Source: Ashinkailepas kermadecensis (Eukaryota > Arthropoda > Thecostraca > Neolepadidae). From it: a stretch of 64,000 nt of DNA. Shown in pieces: positions 14,021 through 25,369 of this stretch. Within the stretch, counting starts at the first letter, position 1. Every line of letters begins with the position of its first letter. The notes beneath the pieces are model-generated. The model was not told the origin of the DNA. It saw nothing but the letters and a program-made list of their open reading frames with translations, and did no database searches. A program made the position numbers and the translations under genes. The stretch is taken from assembly GCA_034440615.1 (NCBI GenBank), contig JAOTOM010003821.1, forward strand, positions 62,001 through 126,000, in the 5' to 3' direction.

Positions 14021-15371
14021 GCCTATGTCCATGATATTAGCAAAGCATTCGCATTCGCATTCAGCATCCTATTCGCATACTCTCCGAATTCGTTCATTTG
14101 TTCTGGATATGATCTTTGTCGCTTGCAAAAGTAAGGCAAGCAACGATTCTTCAGTAGGACGAGCGGTTCGATCTCCAGAGGTCCAGAGAGGTCACTCGGG
14201 TCAAAAACGGCGTACCGCATAAAATTCGAAGTATTTCACTTAGCCGAATGATTCCAACGCCTAGATGTCCGCTGTCCATCAAAGATGCAGCACATCGAAT
14301 CACGTGAACTTCAATGTCACAGTTTAACCTCAGGTCACCGAAGTTGGTTTTACTCATGCACTATATCTATTTACGGGGTATCGAATACAATCATGGTGAC
14401 AAATTGGATATACCTGATTTTTGCAGGTCATAGTCTACATAGCACGTACATAGAGCACATCGATCAAAATGACCAATTATGGCCACTGATTCATCACCGT
14501 TCGCCAAAAAAACCAAAATGCAACTATACCAAATTCTTGTGTACCCGATAATTTCCGCAAAAGTTTACTTGGCACGACGAAAAAACATCCAGACATTGGT
14601 TATGGCCCATGGATGCAGCACATCGAAGCATCTGGCCTACAATCTCATAGTTTGATATATATTCGCAAAATACTGTTTTGACCATGCATTATTGCCATCT
14701 ACGGGGTACCTGATAAGACCTTCCTAAACACATTCATCGGATGGACATTAGCGCCAAAAAATCTCCCATCGGACAAGAAAGCAGCACATCCAATCATGTC
14801 ACCTTCAAGTTCACCATTTGACCTCAGGTCAACGAAGACTTTAACATTACACCCTATGGGAAAACCACGGTGTACCGAATACAATTTTCCTAAATACATT
14901 TATCGGATAGATATTAGCGTCGAATAATCGCCCACCGAGCAAGGACGCAGCACATCCGAGCATGTGCCCGTCAGCGCAAGCGTTTGAACTCAGGTCAGGT
15001 TTTATGAAATTCAGGAAAAGAAAATAGTCCACTTGGGTACCGTATGTGGGCCAAACGGAGCATTGAACGTAGACTATCTCAGCACTGATACATGCACTAG
15101 CAACACAAGAAGCAGCACACTGCGTGACCTGACCTCTATCGATGACGCATTTCATCAGGTAGCACTAGCATCCCATTCAACAATGCATTCAGAAACAAAT
15201 TCACCAATGTCCTCCGATTCGTCCGAAAATCTGACACAACCTTCACAGCATCCCGAACCCGTACATGCATCCCGAAACGATTTTTTGCTACGACGAACCA
15301 TTTCGCCTTCAGGGGCGAAAAGGTCAGCCAAGTCAAATTTGCGGTACCGCATAACTAGCCGGATAATTCAC
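14021..15371 (+). repeat. Inner arm B (palindrome, left)
   Basis: Near-identical reverse complement of 15576-16943. Contains successive degenerate modules (near 14229, 14560, 14706, 14880), each with a GCAGCACATC word followed by a TGACCTCAGGTCA-type site and a GGGTACC/GGTGTACCGAATAC word. Short open frames in both arms mirror each other and look like by-products. Confidence 0.8.
14819..14831. promoter_or_regulatory. Everted AGGTCA repeat (ER-1), TGACCTCAGGTCA
   Basis: Perfect 13-bp palindrome of two AGGTCA half-sites pointing outward with one base between. AGGTCA is the known nuclear-receptor half-site; function here is not shown. Confidence 0.4.
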
Positions 15372-15575
15372 TTATTGGAATGATTAAAACGCTTGTGCCA
15401 CCGCTATCGCGGTGGCATGCGGCACACCAAATCAACTGGTCACTCGAGGTCACCATTTTACCTCAGGTCAACGAAGACTTTAACACTACACCCTATGGGG
15501 AAAATCACGGTGTACCGAATACCATTTTCCTGAATACATTTATCGGATGGATATTAGCGTCGAATAATCTCCCCA
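15372..15575. repeat. Spacer of the palindrome, itself a module copy
   Basis: The 204-bp centre is not unique: 15460-15568 (CAGGTCAACGAAGACTTTAA ... GATATTAGCGTCGAATAATC) repeats 14825-14932 directly and the 16013-16125 part of B' in reverse. Confidence 0.65.
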
Positions 15576-15945
15576 GTGAATTCTCCGGCAGGTTATGCGG
15601 TACCTCAAATTTGACCTGGCTGACCTTTTCGCCTCTGAAGGCGAAATGGTTCGTTGTAGCAGGAAATCGTTTCGGGATGCATGTACGGGCATGTCTGCGA
15701 AGGTTGTGTCAAATTTTCAAACGAATCGGAGGACATTGGTGAAATGGTTTCTGAATGCGTTGTTGAATGGGATGCTAGTGCTACCTGATGAAATGCGTCA
15801 TCGATAGAGGTCAGATCACGCAGTGTGCTGCTTCTTGTGTTGCTAGTGCATGCATCAGTGTTGAGATAGTCTACATTCAATGCTCCGTTTAGCCCACATA
15901 CGGTACCCAAGTGGACTATTTTCTTTTTCTGAATTTCATCAAACC

Positions 15946-15958
15946 TGACCTGAGGTCA
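15946..15958. promoter_or_regulatory. Everted AGGTCA repeat (ER-1), TGACCTGAGGTCA
   Basis: Exact 13-bp site in arm B'. Its mirror position in arm B is degraded (GAACTCAGGTCA near 14987). Confidence 0.4.
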
Positions 15959-16621
15959 AACGCTTGCGCTGACGGGCACATGCTCGGATGTGCTGCGTCC
16001 TTGCTCGGTGGGCGATTATTCGACGCTAATATCCATCCGATAAATGTATTTAGGAAAATTGTATTCGGTACACCGTGATTTTCCCATAGTGTGTAATGTT
16101 AAAGTCTTCGTTGACTTGAGGTCAAATGGTGAACTTGAAGGTGACATGCTTGGATGTGCTGCTTTCTTGTCCGATGGGATATTTTTTTTGGCGCTAATGT
16201 CCATCCGATGAATGTATTTAGGAAGGTCTTATCAGGTACCCCGTAGATGGCAATAATGCATGGTCAAAACAGTATTTTGCGAATATATATATATATATCA
16301 AACTATGAGATTGTAGACCAGATGCTTCAATGTGCTGCATCCATGGGCCATAACCAATGTCTGGGTGTTTTTTTTTCGTCGTGCCAAGTAAAATTTTGCG
16401 GAAATTATCGGGTACACAAGAATTTGGTATAGTTGCATTTTTGGGGCTTTTTTGGCGAACGGTGATTAATCAGTGGCCATAATGGGTCATTTTGATCGAT
16501 GTGCTCTATGTACGTGATATGTAGACTACGACCTGCAAAAATCAGGTATATCTAATGTGTCACCATGATTTGATTCGGTACCCCGTAAATAGATATAGTG
16601 CATGAGTAAACCCAACGTCGG

Positions 16622-16634
16622 TGACCTGAGGTCA
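16622..16634. promoter_or_regulatory. Everted AGGTCA repeat (ER-1), TGACCTGAGGTCA
   Basis: Exact site in arm B'; mirror copy near 14321-14333 reads TAACCTCAGGTCA. Confidence 0.4.
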
Positions 16635-16943
16635 AACTGTGACATTGAAGTTTACGTAATTCGATGTGCTGCATCTTTGATGGACAGCGGACATCTAGGT
16701 GTTGGAAACATTCGGCTAAGTGAAATACTTCGAATTTTATGCGGTACACCGTTTTTGACCCGAGTGACCTCTCTGGACCTCTGGAGATCGAACCCCTCGT
16801 CCTACTGAAGAATCGTTGCTTGCCTTACTTTTGCAAGCGACAAAGATCATATCCTGAAAAAAATGAACGAATTCGGAGAGTATGTGAATAGGATGCTGAA
16901 TGCGAATGCGAATGCGTTGCTAAAATCATGGACATGATAAGCC

Positions 16944-17594
16944 TCTGGATGACCCATCGGTAATTGGTGACCTTGAACTCTGTGATGTTGATTAAGGCAA
17001 ACTATAAGACTTACATTAAGAAGTTTGAAATATGTTTCGTTTGTTAAGCAAACGTTTTTATATCACCCGTTATTATTTCATTGTTCGATCCCCCGTAGTT
17101 TTCCAATGGGTAAAAACTTAGTCGAAATCCGTCCGTTCCGAAAATCGCAAAATCATAGAAAGCCATGGAGAACGAACGCGTATATGGGATGCTTAAAAGC
17201 AAATCGCATTAAAAAAAAATATGGGAGCCAAATCACGCTCGTTTGTGTTTTTGCCATCAAATTTATCAATTTCAATGAGCTAGGGGTCACAGATGGTCAC
17301 GAGGTCACGGATCACGGATATGTTTTCTTTCATCATTTTTCTTTTCAAAGATGCATAATATGTCACAGTTCCTCTTCATTACCAATGAGATATCTATCGT
17401 CAAAGATACCCTTGTTGTACGACATCAAAATATTGCCGAATGCTATGACACCGAAACCGTTGGTCGGATCGGGCTAAAACTTGTTCAGGCGTGTTCAGAG
17501 CATTAGACTACCCTGTAAATAAATTTTGGTCCAAATACAAATTAAGTGGGTGTAAAAATTGAAATATTTGGTCGTTATGTCGTGGAACGCACCA
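16944..17594 (-). repeat. Outer arm A' of the inverted structure
   Basis: Reverse-complement partner of 10429-11122, contiguous with inner arm B'. This continuity shows that the left half has been split by an extra 2.9 kb between its A and B parts. Confidence 0.75.
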
Positions 17595-18099
17595 GGTGAT
17601 TGTTAGCTGAAGCTGCCATTATCGTGACAATTTTTCCATCTTCGGAAGTTTTAAGTACGGCGCTGATGCCGAAGTAGTGCTTAGGAGGTCCTTCGACGAC
17701 ATTTTATTCGACTTCTTGACTCACGAGCCCGATGGTAGCGAGCGATGGTCGGCGCTGTAGCGGGATGCGGCGCCGGCGACGCCTGCACCATCTATCCCAG
17801 CGGTGACGTGCCCACCACCTCCCAGCAATATTTTTGGGATTCCCAAGCATGATATTTGCTTGGTAATGCAGGGGATGCAATTTGCGCAGGAAAGTGGATA
17901 GAGTTGCACAACATTGCACAGGTTGACGAGCCGTGACGAGTAAGAACATTTCCCCCAAAATAAAATCTCACAGTGCGGTCAATTTTTTTCTCCAAAATCG
18001 TATTTTAAACCTATATTTGGAATCAACACACCGAAATCCCCGGGAACAAAAACTGAGACATAACCGTTCAACAGAATTTGAAAACGTGGTCACCCTGAA

Positions 18100-18223
<124 letters not shown>

Positions 18224-18284
18224 ATATTAAACATTTGGAGAGACCCGTATATGTTCGTAATGACAAGCAGGCATCCGTGAGGCT

Positions 18285-18600
18285 ACTTAGAAGTTCGCGA
18301 GGGTCCGGAGAAGTTTGCAAGGGCCTGTGGAAGTTCGTAAAGGTCCGTGGATGTTCGTGAGGGTGTGTACATGACCGCAAGGACCCGTAGGCTTCGTAAA
18401 GGCCTATAAACGTTCGTAAGGGCAACCAGACGTCCGTATGGCATCGTGGGCGTGCATAGCGGCCCGTGAGTGTTTGTAAGGACTGATAGATAGTATAAGG
18501 GGACCCGACAACAGCATCACGAATGCTATTGTCCTTTCTTTCTCTGCCATGGCGATCCCGCAGAGGAAACCGTAACAGGATCTTTGGCGGCACTTCGGGC
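18285..18600 (-). mobile_element. Dispersed repeat family, copy 1 (head plus ~20-bp internal repeats)
   Basis: On the minus strand it has a head with GGATCGCCATGG...GAAAG, CAATAGCATTCGTGATG and GCTGTTGTCGGG, followed by degenerate ~20-bp units of the type GAACGTCTACGGGCCCTTAC. The copy at 25370-25700 has the same order. The class of element is unknown; no coding capacity is visible. Confidence 0.65.
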
Positions 18601-18742
18601 CGAGCCAGGATGGATTACCCAAGGAGAAACCATGGAAATCATCCAACAACACGATGGAGAAACCGTCCTGTAAATACTAAATATGGACAATGAAGACATG
18701 TATATTTGGGTGTGGAGCCACATGGACATATATTAATGGACA

Positions 18743-18747
<5 letters not shown>

Positions 18748-18795
<48 letters not shown>
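18748..18795. repeat. (TA)n microsatellite
   Basis: 48 bp of TA adjoining the SINE-like head. Confidence 0.95.
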
Positions 18796-18796
<1 letters not shown>

Positions 18797-18798
<2 letters not shown>

Positions 18799-18862
18799 GG
18801 CAGAGTTCCGCCTGCCTGCACAGCCGTTAGCCACTGCGCCATGGAATTTTTAGCAGGTTGAG
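18797..18862 (-). mobile_element. tRNA-like SINE head with (TA)n tail (tentative)
   Basis: On the minus strand TGGCGCAGTGG (18831-18841) matches a Pol III A box, followed by CTAACGGCTGTGC and a poor B-box match about 28 bp on, then directly by the (TA)n tract at 18748-18795. SINEs commonly end in such simple repeats. The B box is weak, so this may be a truncated copy. Confidence 0.35.
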
Positions 18863-18864
18863 AC

Positions 18865-19300
18865 TGAAGCAGTGTCAAAAGCCGCGCCTCCACCGCAGTT
18901 GCGGGTGGCAATTCCGCCACAGCGCGTCCCGGATCCTCGGCCGGCACACACCGCCGTGGTGAAAGTCGCCGACTGGACGGGCGCAGCGCCGGCGCGCGCC
19001 ACCACCCGCGCAATGACTGGCCAGCAGCGCGCGCGCCACTCTCCCTCCAAACGGTTGGCGCGCCGTCAGCCGATTTCCGAGAAGCGCCGCGGGCAAGGTC
19101 GCCGGTGACGACTGCGGCGCCGGCCGGCGCGGCGCGGCCGACCGGGACGGGGGCCCAACGGGGAGCGTCGCGTATCGGCGGGCAGATCACGCCCACAGTC
19201 ACCGGCGGCGAGAACAAACGTCCGAGAACAACTGGACCGCCGCGCCGCGCCCGGACCTCGCTGAGGCGGCACGCGCTTTGGTGTCGCTGCTGTGGCCACC
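18865..19300. other. CpG-dense block
   Basis: Strongly CpG-rich (GGCGCGCGCC-type words, 18985-19045) between a (TA)n tract and a minisatellite. Overlapping open frames on both strands follow from composition. No recognised protein. Confidence 0.45.
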
Positions 19301-19448
19301 CACGGCCACCTTCAGGCAACAATCGGACCACTACTTAACACGCAGGTAGCAGGCCAAATGTGGCCGCCCACGGGCGGCTTCCACGGGCATTCACCAGTGA
19401 TGGCCCACCACCAACGGGCAGCTATCCACCAACACAGGCTTCTGCCCA

Positions 19449-19837
19449 TCACCCACAGACAGCTACCCACCACCCACAGACAGCTACCCACCACCCACAG
19501 ACAGCTAGCCACCACCCACAGACAGCTACCCACCATCCACAGACAGCTAGCCACCACCCACAGACAGCTACCCACCACCCACAGACAGCTAGCCACCACC
19601 CACAGACAGCTACCCACCACCCACAGACAGCTACCCACCACCCACAGACAGCTAGCCACCACCCACAGACAGCTACCCACCACCCACAGACAGCTACCCA
19701 CCATCCACAGACAGCTAGCCACCACCCACAGACAGCCACCCACCACCCACAGACAGCTACCCACCACCCACAGACAGCTAGTCACCACCCACAGACAGCT
19801 ACCCACCACCCACAGACAGCTAGCCACCACCCACATG
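19449..19837. repeat. 21-bp minisatellite, ~18 copies
   Basis: Unit ACAGACAGCTACCCACCACC plus C, with CTAGC alternating with CTACC in a partly regular pattern. Open in several frames because 21 is divisible by 3. Confidence 0.95.
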
Positions 19838-19902
19838 TGGTGACGGACGGGTGGTGACGTGCCCTCCAGCTGAGCGCCACACACCACCGCGTTGGTCCGT
19901 CA

Positions 19903-20357
19903 GTCGACAAGTCATGCCGTGACGACCGCCTCTTCCAGTCGACAGACCATGCCGTGACGACCGCCTCTTCCAGTCGACAGACCATGCCGTGACGACCGCC
20001 TCCTCCAGTCAACAGGTCATGCCGTGATGACCGCCTCCTCCAGTCGACAGACCATGCCGTGACGACCGCCTCCTCCAGTCAACAGACCATGCCGTGACGA
20101 CCGCCTCCTCCAGTCGACAAGTCATGCCGTGACGACCGCCTCTTCCAGTCGACAAGTCATGCCGTGACGACCGCCTCCTCCAGTCAACAGGTCATGCCGT
20201 GATGACCGCCTCCTCCAGTCGACAGACCATGCCGTGAAGACCGCCTCCTCCAGTCAACAGACCATGCCGTGACGACCGCCTCTTCCAGTCGACAAGTCAT
20301 GCCGTGACGACCGCCTCTTCCAGTCGACAAGTCATGCCGTGACGACCGCCTCTTCCA
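19903..20357. repeat. 35-bp minisatellite, ~13 copies
   Basis: CATGCCGTGACGACCGCCTC repeats at 19913, 19948, 19983 and so on. Variants: CTCTTCC/CTCCTCC and GACAAGTC/GACAGACC. Confidence 0.94.
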
Positions 20358-20697
20358 TTCGAGAGCCACCTGGTACACCAGCCTGTCCAGTCGGCAACCT
20401 TCTGGGCCCTGAGGCTGGTTTCGGCGTACCCGCATGACAGTGACCGTCATATCAACTGATGAGTGCAGATCACACCACGGTTTTGGACAGGGCTGTCGAC
20501 ATCATTCGGCGAACACGACAGTTCGTAGAACGTATGGCGCCGCCTTGACGCTGGTGTAAAACCCCACCGTTCTGACCGCTTAGCCACCAGTGCCTGGAGA
20601 AAATCTCGCTACTTGGCCTGTGGAATAAGGCATAAGCAATACGGGGTAATGCTGCAGCCGCGGGGCGACGGTGTCACCGCAGGTCGGCGCTTGCCTA

Positions 20698-20717
20698 CAG
20701 TGGCGCAGCCAGGATTT
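20698..20717 (+). mobile_element. hAT-type terminus (CAGTGGCGCAGCCAGG)
   Basis: CAGTGGCGCAGCCAGGATTT followed by a G-run matches a widespread animal hAT-type end (CAGTGGCGTAGCCAGG). Similar starts occur at 10086 (CAATGGCGTAGCCAG), 58607 (CAGTGGCGTCACCACG) and 59594 (CAGTGGCGTACC). None could be paired with a second end. Confidence 0.35.
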
Positions 20718-20924
20718 GCTGCTGGAGGGAGGGGGGGGGGGGGCGGCGATCAAAAACAACATCTGATTTAACCGAGAACGCTTTGGACTCGCGAAGCGGA
20801 CAAAAAATGTATCGTTTGACGTGGTGTAAATCCAAAGATTTCTCGTAAATCTAGTGCATTTTTGGGTTATGCGGGTGATAGAGGGGGCTGGGCTGCGCCT
20901 CTGCTTATCATTTGCGTTCAGCTG

Positions 20925-22302
20925 GAGTGGCAACAGAGCCTGGGGCTGTAGTGGTAGCAGAGCCTGGGGCTGTAGTGGCAACAGAGCCTGGGGCTGTAGT
21001 GGTAGCAGAGCCTGGGGCTGTAGTGACAACAGAGCCTGGGGCTGTAGTGGTAGCAGAGCCTGGGGCTGTAGTGGTAGCAGAGCCTGGGGCTGTAATGGCA
21101 ACAGAGCCTGGGGCTGTAGTGGTAGCAGAGCCTGGGGCTGTAGTGGTAGCCGAGCCTGGGGCTGTAGTGGTAGCAGAGCCTGGGGCTGTAGTGGTAGCAG
21201 AGCCTGGGGCTGTAGTGGCAACAGAGCCTGGGGCTGTAGTGGTAGCAGAGCCTGGGGCTGTAGTGGTAGCAGAGCCTGGGGCTGGAGTGGCAACAGAGCC
21301 TGGGGCTGTAGTGGTAGCAGAGCCTGGGGCTGTAGTGGTAGCAGAGCCTGGGGCTGTAGTGGTAGCAGAGCCTGGGGCTGTAGTGGTAGCAGAGCCTGGG
21401 GCTGTAGTGGTAGCAGAGCCTGGGGCTGTAGTGGTAGCAGAGCCTGGGGCTGTAGTGGTAGCAGAGCCTGGGGCTGGAGTGGCAACAGAGCCTGGGGCTG
21501 TAGTGGCAACAGAGCCTGGGGCTGTAGTGGTAGCAGAGCCTGGGACTGTAGTGGTAGCAGAGCTGGGGCTGTAGTGGTAGCAGAGCCTGGGGCTGTAGTG
21601 GCAACAGAGCCTGGGGCTGTAGTGGTAGCAGAGCCTGGGGCTGTAGTGACAACAGAGCCTGGGGCTGTAGTGGTAGCAGAGCCTGGGGCTGTAGTGGTAG
21701 CAGAGCCTGGGGCTGTAGTGGCAACAGAGCCTGGGGCTGTAGTGGTAGCAGAGCCTGGGGCTGTAGTGGTAGCAGAGCCTGGGGATGTAGTGGTAGCAGA
21801 GCCTGGGGCTGTAGTGGTAGCAGAGCCTGGGGCTGTAGTGGCAACAGAGCCTGGGGCTGTAGTGGTAGCAGAGCCTGGGGCTGTAGTGGTAGCAGAGCCT
21901 GGGGCTGGAGTGGCAACAGAGCCTGGGGCTGTAGTGGTAGCAGAGCCTGGGGCTGTAGTGGTAGCAGAGCCTGGGGCTGTAGTGGTAGCAGAGCCTGGGG
22001 CTGTAGTGGTAGCAGAGCCTGGGGCTGTAGTGGTAGCAGAGCCTGGGGCTGTAGTGGTAGCAGAGCCTGGGGCTGTAGTGGTAGCAGAGCCTGGGGCTGG
22101 AGTGGCAACAGAGCCTGGGGCTGTAGTGGCAACAGAGCCTGGGGCTGTAGTGGTAGCAGAGCTGGGGCTGTAGTGGTAGCAGAGCCTGGGGCTGTAGTGG
22201 TAGCAGAGCCTGGGGCTGTAGTGGTAGCAGAGCCTGGGGATGTAGTGGTAGCAGAGCCTGGGGCTGTAGTGGTAGCAGAGCCTGGGGCTGGAGTGGTAGC
22301 AG
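20925..22302. repeat. 24-bp minisatellite, ~57 copies
   Basis: Unit AGCCTGGGGCTGTAGTGGTA plus GCAG. Because 24 is divisible by 3, + frames read AVVVAEPG-type octapeptides for over 400 codons and the minus frame runs 589 codons. The frames also stay open in all registers, so they are not evidence of a gene. A one-base-deleted unit recurs at 21561 and 22160. Confidence 0.96.
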
Positions 22303-23344
22303 ATTTCTTGGCCGGAGTGCAGCAAACCTCCCAGCCGAAGTGGGAGCAATTCTTACTCTCTGAAGTGACAGCAGATCTTTGACTCAGACATAGGAAATTT
22401 ACTCACGGTCGACCTTCTAAGTCAGCGGTTTAGTGGACCCACATATCAGGGACAGATACAGAGGAACTGTGAGCATGTCCCCCATGTAAAGATGGCACCT
22501 TTCGACTGGGAAGGGCTCGAGTGAACCTCCCCCTCCTAACTCAGCGTTTTTGTACAGCCAAAACGCCTTTTCCTCTTTCAGAGTAAAAAGCGGATCCTGT
22601 CGTGCTTGTGCTTCAGTATGCATCCCTCCCCTGCGCTCAATATTTTCCGCCGAGGGCGCTCCTCAGAGGAAATGTGGTCCCCCTGCCGACCGCTGAGAAT
22701 TCCTGGAGCCCTTGTCACGTACCGTCCGGGACCTGATCGGACCGAATAGGGCCAATGCTTCTGAGCGGATCCCATCAATCTCAAACGAACTGCACGATCC
22801 GGGTTTGGAACTCACTGGAAGCTTAGCGTCTAGCCCAACGTATCCAGCTAAGCCTGGCAAATGTGAACCTGCCGGAAGGTGGGGCGTCACCCGACCCCGA
22901 TGGCAGTAAAGTGACGTCGCTTCGCTGTGACGGGCGCCACTGGCGCAGCTATTCGCGCTGCCCAAGCTGCGCTTCATGTCGATATCGCCTGCACCGGCGC
23001 GTCCCCATTACGAGGAATCACCGGGTACCATGGCGTACCTCATGATCTTGAAACCGCCTGCAACCGGACGATAAGTGGAGAATGTCGGGAACAAAGGCCA
23101 TAACATTGTGATGCGGAACATGGAGTCTGTGATGAGGTTGTATGGCCACCGTCCAAAGCTCGCTTCTGTGTGTTCTCCTGGAACTTATGATCCGGAGAAA
23201 GGCAAGCCAAGAAGACCACGGGACGGCGCTGTAAAGGCATTAAAAGGCACAGCACAGGGCATGAAAACCGAGCTACCGGTCATAGTGTACCTAACAGCAC
23301 GCCTCCACACTCACATATAATATCAACCGTCACGATCAGAACAC
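22303..23344. other. Unassigned, no gene seen
   Basis: Mixed-composition DNA between two large arrays. A + frame at 23075-23320 is open for 81 codons but has no recognisable domain. Confidence 0.45.
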
Positions 23345-24943
23345 TACGGCACACCCAGACACACAACACTCCGACATACGCACCTCATGGGATCACGTCA
23401 CCACACAACACTCCGACATACACACCTCATGGGATCACGTCACCACACAACACTCCGCTATGCACACCTCATGGGATCATGTCACCACACAACACCCCGA
23501 CATACACACCTCATGGGATCATGTCACCACACAACACTCCGACATAAACACCTCATGGGATCACGTCACCACACAACACTCCGCTATGCACACCTCATGG
23601 GATCATGTCACCACACAATACTCCGACATAAACACCTCATGGGATCAAGTCACTACACAGCACTCCGACATAAACACCTCATGGAATCACGTCACCACAC
23701 AACACTCCGCTATGCACAACTCATGGGATCATGTCACCACACAATACTCCGACATAAACACCTCATGGGATCATGTCACCACACAACACTCCGACATAAA
23801 CACCTCATGTGATCACGTCACCACACAGCACTCCGACATAAACACTTCATGGAATCACGTCACCACACAACACTCCGCTATACACACCTCATGGGATCAT
23901 GTCACCACACAATACTCCGACATAAACACCTCATGGGATCACGTCACTACACAACACTCCGACATAAACACCTCATGGAATCACGTCACCACACAACACT
24001 CCGCTATGCACACCTCAAGGGATCATGTCACCACACAATACTCCGACATAAACACCTCATGGGATCACGTCACTACACAACACTCCGACATAAACACCTC
24101 ATGGGACCACGTCACCACACAACACTCCGACATACACACATCATGGGATCACGCCACCACAAAACACTCCGACATACACACCTCATGTGATCACGTCACC
24201 ACACAACACTCCGACATACACACCTCATGGGATCACGTCACTACACAACACTCCGACATACACACCTCATGGGATCATGTCACCACACAACACTTCGCTA
24301 TGCACACCTCATGGGATCACGTCACCACACAAAACTCCGACATAAACACCTCATGGGATCACGCCACCACACAACACTCCGACATAAACACCTCATGTGA
24401 TCACGTCACCACACAGCACTCCGACATAAACACCTCATGGGATCACGTCACCACACAACACTCCGACATAAACACCTCATGGGATCACGTCACTACACAA
24501 CACTCCGACATAAACACCTCATGGGATCACGTCACCACACAACACTCCGCTATGCACACCTCATGGGATCATGTCACCACACAATACTCCGACATAAACA
24601 CCTCATGGGATCACGTCACTACACAACACTCCGACATAAACACCTCATGGGATCATGTCACCACACAGCACTCCGACATAAACACCTCATGGGATCACGT
24701 CACCACACAACACTCCGCTATGCACACATCATGGGATCACGTCACCACACAACACTCCGACATAAACACCTCATGGGATCACGTCACCACACAACACTCC
24801 GACATAAACACCTCATGGGATCACGTCACCACACAACACTCCGACATAAACACCTCATGGGACCACGTCACCACACAACACTCCGCTATGCACACCTCAT
24901 GTGATCACGTCACCACACAGCACTCCGATATAAACACCTCATG
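23345..24943. repeat. 42-bp minisatellite, ~38 copies
   Basis: Unit CGACATAAACACCTCATGGG followed by ATCACGTCACCACACAACAC and TC. A + frame reads HTSWDHVTTQHSDIN repeatedly for 494 codons. Two unit types (GACATAAACA and GCTATGCACA) alternate in higher-order patterns. It joins a LINE 3' fragment at about 24945-24960. Confidence 0.95.
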
Positions 24944-24959
24944 AGATCAAATGATACAA

Positions 24960-25295
24960 AATGCACCGCACATTCACAGCATGGAACACCAGTAACCAAC
25001 GCCTAGATTACGCGAAGTGACCCTCGCAAGACTCCGCATAGGCCACACAATCCTCTCCCACAGCTTCCTCACCACAAACACACCATGACCCACATGCAAC
25101 TCACACAAACGACCTCTGGCAATCGAGCACATGCTCATCCTCTGCACAAAATACACACCACACGACTGCAACGCACGAGACATCTTCACTCTTGCCAACA
25201 TACTCGGCGATACTCGTCCCACCCTCCCAGGTGCGAATCCAAAGGGAGGAACGGCGAGCTTGTGCCTCCACTATGGAAAGGCGGCGCCCCTCTAG
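24960..25295 (+). pseudogene. I-group LINE ORF2 C-terminus (end of RNase H plus zinc-knuckle-like tail)
   Basis: Frame starting at 25011 reads REVTLARLRIGHTILSHSFL, then PTCN, PLAIEHMLILC, KY and NARDIF, closing at TAG 25293-25295. The order RLRIGHT (25029-25049), P-x-C, IEHML, C and a final helix is the well-known C-terminal signature of RNase H-encoding LINEs. One in-frame stop (TGA, 25086-25088) breaks it, and the second cysteine of the usual C-x2-C is His. A +1-type frame change just upstream is likely, since the neighbouring frame gives AWNTSNQRLDYAK before 25017. The fragment abuts the 42-bp array on its left, and a sequence like a transposon end (TAGGGACGTAGC) starts at its stop codon. 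It may belong to the same family as the 42-kb fragment, but the two do not overlap. Confidence 0.8.
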
Positions 25296-25369
25296 GGACG
25301 TAGCTATGGGGCGGACTGGGCGCCCCCCCCCCTGGGCTTCTACGGGCCCTGTCGCAGCCCGAAGGGCCG

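Larger units (their letters stand above)
11116..14023. repeat. 2.9-kb insertion in the left half of the inverted structure
   Basis: In the right half, A' joins B' directly; in the left half this join is separated by 2908 bp. TATGT occurs at 11111-11115 and again at 14024-14028, which could be a 5-bp target duplication. I see no clear terminal inverted repeats and no recognisable transposase. The segment contains an internal direct repeat. Alternatively the right half lost this sequence. Confidence 0.55.
15576..16943 (-). repeat. Inner arm B' (palindrome, right)
   Basis: Reverse-complement partner of 14021-15371. Includes the (ATATAT) variant at 16283-16298 where the left arm has a shorter form, and two exact TGACCTGAGGTCA sites. 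Confidence 0.8.
10429..17594. repeat. 7.2-kb composite inverted structure (long palindrome)
   Basis: The two halves are reverse complements arranged A-[insert]-B-spacer-B'-A'. The outer ends are TGGTGCGTTCCACGACA at 10429-10445 and its complement at 17578-17594, with a possible 4-bp AGGT duplication outside. Outer arms A (10429-11122) and A' (16944-17594) are clearly homologous but differ at about a third of positions in stretches I aligned. Inner arms B (14021-15371) and B' (15576-16943) are about 95% alike in the stretches I aligned. The B arms are built of degenerate modules that each carry a GACCTCAGGTC-type palindrome. No transposase frame was recognised. It could be a foldback or long-TIR transposon, or a genomic palindrome formed by inverted duplication. 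Confidence 0.8.

Noticed and set aside
14020..16920. Mirror-image open frames (60-130 codons) in the palindrome as paired genes
   Set aside because: They are short, have no domain, and overlap frames on the opposite strand; they reflect arm symmetry.
20580..22349. 589-codon minus-strand frame and 439-codon plus-strand frame as a repeat protein gene
   Set aside because: The 24-bp unit is divisible by 3 and lacks stops in several registers; frames on both strands are open at once, so openness carries no coding information.
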